Positions 58,857 to 64,000 of a DNA stretch of 64,000 nt are shown one piece after another. The translations under genes and the position numbers were made by a program. Position 1 is the first letter of the stretch. Every line of letters begins with the position of its first letter. The DNA is from Bhargavaea ullalensis (lineage in GTDB: Bacteria; Bacillota; Bacilli; Bacillales_A; Planococcaceae). The notes under the pieces are model-generated. The model was not told the DNA's origin and did no database searches. It saw only the letters and a program-made list of their open reading frames with translations. The DNA lies in NCBI RefSeq assembly GCF_040545425.1, contig NZ_JBEPLW010000002.1; one strand, given 5' to 3'.

Positions 58857-59973
58857 CCGGCTGAAGCGTCCGGGAAGAATCTCGGTCGAAGTGCACGGAG
58901 GAAGGGCGGATCTGTTTCTTTCCGAAGCGGCCGCACGGGGAATCACGGTGCGCAATGTCCGGCGGGAAGGGGAAGTCCTCCGCTTCTCCGCCAGAAAATC
59001 GGACATGCCTGCGCTGCGGCCGTTGCGGAGAAAACACCGCGTCCGGCTGCGGCTTGCCGGCGAGGCGGACCGCGGCTCGCTGTTCCTCAGCGCGCGGAGC
59101 CTTGCGGGGCTGGCCCTGTTCCTCATCCCGCCTCTTTTACTGTCGGTGTTCATCTGGACGGTCGGCGTCGAGGGCGGGGTTCCGGAGAGGGAAGAGCGGA
59201 TCGGCGCCTGGCTCGGAAAACAGGGGGTCGCGGCCCCAATGAGGATTGCCTCTGTACCGGATGAAGGAGCGGTCCGCAACGCCCTGATGACGGCAGATCC
59301 CGGACTGGCCTGGGTGAGGATGGAGCGCAGGGGCAGCCGGCTCATCATCCACGCCGTGGAAGCGCCGGCCGCCGGCCTGGATGCGGACAAGAAGGAAGCG
59401 CCCGCACATCTTGCGGCATCCCGCCGTGCGGTCGTCACGAGGTTTGAGCTGACGAGCGGCGTACGCCACGTGTTGCCGAATACAACCGTGGAAAAGGGGG
59501 ACATACTGGCATCGGGGATCGTAACCCAGGGGGAGAAGTCGGTCCTGACCGGGGCGGCCGGAAAGGTGTACGGCGATTTCTTTGTTGAAATGAATTTCAC
59601 GATGCCGTCGACGGTCCGCTATTCCCTGTCTTCCGGCCGTGAATACAAGGTGTCGCGTGCGGGCGGCGGGAAAACGGCCGCCGGAGGAGCCTGGCGCGAG
59701 GTCAAGCTGCCGGGGGTGCTGGGCAGCGTGCTCAGCATCGATGAGACAGTGAAAACGAGGCAGCTTTCGGTCAAGCTGGATGAGCAGAACGGAGAAGAGC
59801 TGGTGCCCGGCCTGCTGCGGGAAAAACTGCGCCAGTCACTCACCCCCGGAGCGAAGGTAAAAGATGAAAAAATTTTGCGTGTGCATTATGATAATGATAA
59901 AGTAGAGGGGACCATATTATTTCTCATAAATGAAAATATTGCCGTAAGAAAACTTGTAGCCCAAGGAGACTGA
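58846..59973 (+). CDS. yqfD: Sporulation protein YqfD
   Basis: YqfD is a membrane protein of the mother cell found in nearly all endospore formers. The 375-residue protein has a cytoplasmic beta-rich start (SVEVHGGRADLFLSEAAARG) and one membrane helix (about 88-105, LAGLALFLIPPLLLSVFI). A large outer part follows with TRFELTSGVRHVLPNTTVEK and GDILASGIVTQG, lipoyl-like words. Its last bases overlap the ribosome site region of phoH (AAGGAGA at 59963-59969). Confidence 0.92.
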   Translation: MRTDRLKRPGRISVEVHGGRADLFLSEAAARGITVRNVRREGEVLRFSARKSDMPALRPLRRKHRVRLRLAGEADRGSLFLSARSLAGLALFLIPPLLLSVFIWTVGVEGGVPEREERIGAWLGKQGVAAPMRIASVPDEGAVRNALMTADPGLAWVRMERRGSRLIIHAVEAPAAGLDADKKEAPAHLAASRRAVVTRFELTSGVRHVLPNTTVEKGDILASGIVTQGEKSVLTGAAGKVYGDFFVEMNFTMPSTVRYSLSSGREYKVSRAGGGKTAAGGAWREVKLPGVLGSVLSIDETVKTRQLSVKLDEQNGEELVPGLLREKLRQSLTPGAKVKDEKILRVHYDNDKVEGTILFLINENIAVRKLVAQGD

Positions 59974-59977
59974 TCAT

Positions 59978-60937
59978 TTGGAAGACAACACGGTACAACT
60001 GCATGTGGAAGACCCGAATGAAGCGGTCATGCTGCTCGGTATTTCCGACCAGAACATGAAGCTCCTTGAGGAGGAGCTCGGCATCCGCGTCCTCACCCGG
60101 GGAGGCATCATCTCGGTCAAGGGAGATCCTGAAGCCGCCGAAACGGCAAGGGAGCTGCTCGCCCAGCTTCTGAAAGTGATCCGCAAAGGGATCAACATCG
60201 GACTCCGGGACGTATCCACGGCACTCGAGATGGTGAAAAACGGGACAATCGAATACTTTGCCGAACTTTATGACGAAGAAATCGCCCGGAACACGAAGGG
60301 GAAGGCCATTCGCGCAAAAACGATCGGACAGAGGGAGTACATCCACGCGATCCGTGCGCATGACATGGTGTTCGGCATCGGGCCGGCCGGGACCGGCAAG
60401 ACCTATCTTGCCGTCGTCATGGCCGTGCAGGCGATGAAAAACGGACAGGTCAAGCGGATCATCCTGACGCGGCCCGCGGTGGAAGCCGGCGAAAACCTCG
60501 GCTTCCTGCCCGGAGACCTGAAGGAGAAGGTGGATCCTTATCTCCGCCCGCTCTACGACGCGCTGAATGATGTCCTCGGTGCAGAGCAGACCGAGCGCCT
60601 CATTGAACGGGGAACGATCGAGATCGCCCCGCTTGCCTACATGAGGGGCCGGACGCTTGACGACGCCTTCGTCATCCTCGACGAGGCGCAGAACACGACG
60701 AAGGCGCAGATGAAGATGTTCCTGACGCGTCTCGGATTCGGATCCAAAATGGTCGTCACCGGGGACAAGACCCAGATCGACCTGCCGCGCAATACGGAAT
60801 CCGGCTTGATCGTTACCGAAAAAATCCTGCAAGGTGTCCAGGGAATCCACTTCCAGGAATTTGAACAAGGTGACGTCGTGCGGCATCCGCTCGTCGCCCG
60901 GATCATCGAGGCCTACGACAAAGCGGCAGACCGCTAA
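59978..60937 (+). CDS. phoH: PhoH-like ATPase (PhoH-L family)
   Basis: PhoH proteins are P-loop ATPases related to SF1 helicase domains, linked to RNA metabolism. The 319-residue protein has an N-terminal KH-like part (about 1-100), Walker A GIGPAGTGKTYLAVVMA (about 131-147), Walker B FVILDEAQNTTKAQMKMFLT and the sensor MVVTGDKTQIDLPR. The start is TTG 59978, 8 nt after AAGGAGA. It is followed by two terminator-like hairpins. Confidence 0.94.
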   Translation: MEDNTVQLHVEDPNEAVMLLGISDQNMKLLEEELGIRVLTRGGIISVKGDPEAAETARELLAQLLKVIRKGINIGLRDVSTALEMVKNGTIEYFAELYDEEIARNTKGKAIRAKTIGQREYIHAIRAHDMVFGIGPAGTGKTYLAVVMAVQAMKNGQVKRIILTRPAVEAGENLGFLPGDLKEKVDPYLRPLYDALNDVLGAEQTERLIERGTIEIAPLAYMRGRTLDDAFVILDEAQNTTKAQMKMFLTRLGFGSKMVVTGDKTQIDLPRNTESGLIVTEKILQGVQGIHFQEFEQGDVVRHPLVARIIEAYDKAADR

Positions 60938-61018
60938 GCGATCAATCTTATGATGCAGAGGACAGGGTGCAGGGCATCTGCAGATGGACCGGCCGGAAAG
61001 GGCCGTCATTGCCGGGTC

Positions 61019-61058
61019 GGCCCGGGACAGCGCACCGAAGCGTCTGCCCGGGCCTTTT
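61019..61058 (+). terminator. First terminator-like hairpin after phoH
   Basis: A perfect 8-bp GC stem (61019-61026 with 61047-61054) is followed by TTTT. Confidence 0.65.
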
Positions 61059-61060
61059 CC

Positions 61061-61131
61061 GGCAGGACGGGAACCCGGAGGCGCCGGCCGATCTGCGGGT
61101 TTCCGCTGCAGTCCTGCCGTCTGCTTTTTTG
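61061..61131 (+). terminator. Second terminator after phoH
   Basis: An 8-bp outer stem (61061-61068 with 61111-61118) encloses a GAACCCG/CGGGTTTC helix; six T follow at 61125-61130. Confidence 0.8.
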
Positions 61132-61209
61132 TTTCGCCTTTTCAGCCAGTCCAACGGCATGCGGCCGCACAGAGAGAGAACGTCCGCATGCGCCCAAAGG
61201 GGGGAGACC

Positions 61210-63327
61210 ATGCTTCAGAGCCTGAGGAACCTGCTGAACCGTTTTTCGTTCGCCGTCCTCTCAGCCGCCGTGCTTGTTCTGGCGGCCGTGCTGGCTTTTG
61301 CCGTCATGCTCGGCAGCGTCAGGGACGAAACGTATGACATTCGGCTGTTCCAGCTTGCCAACGAGACCATCCGCGCTCCGAAGACGGTGGAGGACCCGGT
61401 CAAGACGGAGGAGGAACGGGAAAGGGCCGCCTCCGAGATCACGCCTGTGTATGATTTTGACGAGGAAGCGGCGAAAAACCGGTCTGCCCTCGTCACATCG
61501 ATTTTCGACTTTGCGATCGAGGCAAAAGGCGATCCGAAGCCGGACGACAAGGAGGCGGTTTCCAATGCTCCGGCCAAGCAGCTCGTCATCCTAAAAGACA
61601 AGCTGTCGCACCTGGGGGACAAGGAAGCCTCGTTCAGCCTCGACGATGACATGCTGAACGGCCTAATCAAGGCAGATAAAAAGGACCTGGAGGCGGCAAG
61701 GGATGCCGTGTCCGCCATCGTGAAAAGAGCGATGGAGCAGCCCGTCCGCGAAAACGAGCTGGCTGAAGCCAAGGCGGAAACGGAGCGGCTCATCGGCAAG
61801 GCGCCGATCCCGGGCTCGCTCGCAGACGCGGCCGCCGCGATCGGCCGGGAGAGCATCATCGCCAATGACACGCCGGACGAAGTGAAGACCGAGGAGAGGA
61901 TCAGCCAGGCGAAGGCTTCCGTCGAACCGACACGGATCCTGCAGGGCCAGGTCATCGTGCAGGAAGGGCAGATCATCGACCGCGAGGTGTACCGGCAGCT
62001 GGAGCTTGCGGGCCTCCTGAATGAACAGTCTTCATCGAGGCCGGCAGCAGGGCTCGCCTTGTTCACCGGCCTGATCTTCTGGTTCATCTATCGTCATTTC
62101 AAGCGTGTGGAACAGCCGGACCGGGTAAAGAAAAAATGGCTTTCCATCGTCCTGGTCATTTACTTTCTGGTCTTGATCGCCATGCGGCTCATGGCGGGCC
62201 TTGAAAAGGACTTTGATATGACGATCGCCTATGCTTTCCCGACGGCGCTTGTTCCGCTGCTCGTCAGGCTGCTGGCAGACCGGAAGCTTGCCCTGATCAT
62301 GACGGTGCTCGTCGCCGTCACGGGCGGGCTTGTCCTCCATGAGGGCTATTCCTCCGTCATCAACATGGAATTCGCTCTGTACATGCTATTCGGCGGGCTG
62401 GCCGGCTATTATCTCATCCAGGAGGACGGCAGGCGATCGAGCATTCTGGCGACAAGCCTCGGTGTTTCGGTGGTCAACGGCGTATACATCCTGTTCCACA
62501 TGCTCATGCTCAGCTCGCAGCTTGAAGTGCATGAACTGGCGGTTTACATGGCGGCCGCCCTTGCGTCTGGGCTTTTGTCCGGTGCGCTCACCATCGGCAC
62601 CATGCCGTTCTTCGAATCACTTTTCGGCATCCTGTCCGACATGCGGCTTGTCGAGCTGTCCAACCCGAACCACCCGCTGCTCAAAAAGATCCTGACGGAG
62701 ACGCCCGGCACGTACCACCACAGCGTCATGGTCGCCAATCTGTCCGACGCCGCCTGCGAGGCAATCGGAGCGAATGGGCTTCTTGCCCGTGTCGGCAGCT
62801 ATTACCATGACATCGGAAAAACGGTCAGGCCGGCATTCTTCATCGAAAACCAGATGAACGGCGTCAACCCGCACGATTCGCTGCCGCCCGAAAAAAGCCG
62901 GGACATCATCGTGGCCCATGCATCAGACGGGGCGGCCATCCTGAAAGAGCATAAAATGCCGGAAGAGCTGGTCGACATTGCGCGCCAGCACCACGGGACG
63001 AGCCTGCTGAAATTCTTTTTCGTCAAGGCGAAAGAAACACAGCCCGGAGTCCCGGAAGATTCATACAGATACCCGGGCCCGAAACCGCAGACCCGGGAAA
63101 TTGCGGTCATCTCCATCGCGGACAGCTGCGAAGCGGCGGTCCGTTCGATGAAGGCGCCGACGCCGGAAAAGATCGAAAACCTGGTATGGGCGATCATCCG
63201 CGATAAAATGAATGACGGCCAGTTTGACGAATGCGACCTCAGCTTCAAGGAACTCAAGCAGGTGGGCGCCGTCATCTGCACGACACTCAACGGAATATTC
63301 CATAACCGGATTGAATATCCGGAATAA
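61210..63327 (+). CDS. pgpH: 7TM-HD c-di-AMP phosphodiesterase PgpH (YqfF)
   Basis: PgpH degrades c-di-AMP through a cytoplasmic HD domain. The 705-residue protein has a basic start and first membrane helix (about 13-35), then an outer 7TMR-HDED domain (to about 270). A seven-helix bundle (about 275-475) precedes the HD domain with YHHSVMVANLSDAA (about 501-514), the HD pair in YYHDIGKTVRP (about 532-542), AHASDGAAILKEH and ARQHHGTSLLKFF. The start is ATG 61210 behind GGGGGGAG; the long upstream frame runs through two terminators. Confidence 0.95.
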   Translation: MLQSLRNLLNRFSFAVLSAAVLVLAAVLAFAVMLGSVRDETYDIRLFQLANETIRAPKTVEDPVKTEEERERAASEITPVYDFDEEAAKNRSALVTSIFDFAIEAKGDPKPDDKEAVSNAPAKQLVILKDKLSHLGDKEASFSLDDDMLNGLIKADKKDLEAARDAVSAIVKRAMEQPVRENELAEAKAETERLIGKAPIPGSLADAAAAIGRESIIANDTPDEVKTEERISQAKASVEPTRILQGQVIVQEGQIIDREVYRQLELAGLLNEQSSSRPAAGLALFTGLIFWFIYRHFKRVEQPDRVKKKWLSIVLVIYFLVLIAMRLMAGLEKDFDMTIAYAFPTALVPLLVRLLADRKLALIMTVLVAVTGGLVLHEGYSSVINMEFALYMLFGGLAGYYLIQEDGRRSSILATSLGVSVVNGVYILFHMLMLSSQLEVHELAVYMAAALASGLLSGALTIGTMPFFESLFGILSDMRLVELSNPNHPLLKKILTETPGTYHHSVMVANLSDAACEAIGANGLLARVGSYYHDIGKTVRPAFFIENQMNGVNPHDSLPPEKSRDIIVAHASDGAAILKEHKMPEELVDIARQHHGTSLLKFFFVKAKETQPGVPEDSYRYPGPKPQTREIAVISIADSCEAAVRSMKAPTPEKIENLVWAIIRDKMNDGQFDECDLSFKELKQVGAVICTTLNGIFHNRIEYPE

Positions 63328-63343
63328 GAACGAGGTGAACGCG

Positions 63344-63835
63344 ATGCCGCTGATGATCGATTTAATGGATGAAACGGGCACCATCCGGCCCGAAGACGAA
63401 CGGCTGATCCGGGAACTGCTCGGACATGCCGCAGAAATGGAAGGAATCACGAGAGAGGCAGAGCTTTCCGTCACCTTCATGGACGATGCCTCCATCCGGG
63501 AAGTGAACCGGGAATACCGGGACAAGGACCGGCCGACTGACGTCATTTCATTCGCGATGGAAGAAACGGCGGAGGGAGAGGAGCCGGTGCCGGAGCCGGA
63601 AGGCATGCCCCGGATGCTCGGCGACATCCTGATTTCCACGGAAACGGCCGAGCGTCAGGCCGGAGAGTACGGCCATTCCCGGGAGCGGGAGCTCGGGTTC
63701 CTGGCACTCCACGGATTTCTCCATGTGCTCGGATACGACCATATGACGGATCCGGATGAACGGAAAATGTTCGGCAGGCAGGACGAAATCCTGCAATCGT
63801 TCGGACTCGGACGTGGGCAGGATGGACGCGCGTAA
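63344..63835 (+). CDS. ybeY: rRNA maturation endonuclease YbeY
   Basis: YbeY is a zinc RNase for 16S rRNA 3'-end maturation and ribosome quality control. The 163-residue protein has the core TDVISFAMEE and the zinc motif HGFLHVLGYDH with His at about 123, 127 and 133. The start is ATG 63344 behind CGAGGTGA. It overlaps dgkA by 14 bp. Confidence 0.96.
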   Translation: MPLMIDLMDETGTIRPEDERLIRELLGHAAEMEGITREAELSVTFMDDASIREVNREYRDKDRPTDVISFAMEETAEGEEPVPEPEGMPRMLGDILISTETAERQAGEYGHSRERELGFLALHGFLHVLGYDHMTDPDERKMFGRQDEILQSFGLGRGQDGRA

Positions 63836-64000
63836 ATTTTTCAGATCGTTCCGCTACGCGGCAAAAGGGATCGTCCGGACGGCCCGGACCGAGCAGAACT
63901 TCCGGTTTCATCTTGCGGCAGGCACCGCCGTGGTGATTGCCGGCGCACTCACGGGCTTGTCCGCGGCGGAGTGGTCGGTCATCCTCCTGCTGATCGCGGG
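63822..64000 (+). CDS. dgkA: Undecaprenol/diacylglycerol kinase family protein, N-terminal part
   Basis: The gene is cut by the right edge; 59 codons are visible. The protein begins with SFRYAAKGIVRTARTEQNFR, the amphipathic surface helix and Glu/Arg pattern of the DgkA family. The first membrane helices follow (AGTAVVIAGALTGL and SVILLLIA). In Firmicutes this enzyme phosphorylates undecaprenol for wall synthesis. It overlaps ybeY, as in B. subtilis where dgkA follows yqfG. Confidence 0.88.
   Translation, partial: MDARKFFRSFRYAAKGIVRTARTEQNFRFHLAAGTAVVIAGALTGLSAAEWSVILLLIA

Noticed and set aside
60967..61209. Upstream extension of pgpH from 60967
   Set aside because: It runs through two terminators and lacks family similarity; ATG 61210 has a strong ribosome site and is followed by the usual membrane helix.

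Overview
The window is a chromosomal backbone segment from a high-GC, endospore-forming member of the Bacillales. Gene order matches the recJ-to-dgkA segment of Bacillus subtilis almost gene for gene, and sporulation genes (sigK, gpr, spoIIP, yqfC, yqfD) and competence genes (comEA-EB-EC) are present. The strong G/C bias at third codon positions and several gene losses relative to B. subtilis suggest a Planococcaceae/Caryophanaceae-type organism (Bhargavaea-like). That placement is inference. No insertion sequence, prophage, CRISPR array, rRNA or tRNA gene was seen.

Layout. 1-6,078: end of a LapA-domain gene, recJ, apt, bifunctional rel, dtd. 6,306-7,865 (minus): secreted cell-wall amidase with four SH3b domains. 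7,948-11,353: T-box-controlled hisS-aspS. 11,350-11,614: 6S RNA. 11,656-14,272: tcdA facing rarA, with a 420-bp tandem array between them. 14,357-20,322: cymR-iscS-mnmA-TPR gene-recD2 (cysteine control and tRNA 2-thiouridine). 20,319-24,413: T-box-controlled alaS, then ireB-ruvX-yrzB. 24,469-29,670: mltG, trmR-udk, greA, yrrS, mtnN and a 28-codon ORF. 29,677-30,408 (minus): uninterrupted sigK. 30,561-35,544: yqeG-yqeH-aroE-yhbY-nadD-yqeK-rsfS-yqeM. 35,643-39,377: comEA-EB-EC and yqzM. 39,549-43,062: holA, rpsT (minus), gpr, spoIIP. 43,336-46,430: lepA, hemW. 46,444-54,441: CIRCE-controlled hrcA-grpE-dnaK, then dnaJ with its own promoter, prmA, rsmE, mtaB. 54,546-58,559: deoC, rpsU, and an nfeD-floA operon behind a SigW-type promoter. 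58,611-64,000: yqfC-yqfD-phoH, pgpH, ybeY and the start of dgkA.

Themes. Much of the segment serves tRNA and ribosome function (hisS, aspS, alaS, dtd, tcdA, mnmA, trmR, mtaB, yqeH, yhbY, rsfS, rsmE, prmA, ybeY, lepA, rpsT, rpsU). Other groups are nucleotide second messengers (rel, pgpH, yqeK), protein quality control, and membrane or envelope maintenance.

The least explained structure is a set of four intergenic tandem arrays (6,160-6,244; 12,421-12,840; 27,800-27,904; 43,126-43,209). Their words differ, but all have a 20- or 21-bp period, close to two turns of B-DNA. The largest has 21 units of exactly 20 bp in two alternating, mutually complementary forms. Two other regulatory designs stand out: a terminator hairpin that also holds a candidate SigE -10 and the yqfC Shine-Dalgarno, and a hisS-aspS T-box whose specifier, in the register fixed by the alaS T-box of the same window, reads AAC (Asn) rather than His or Asp.
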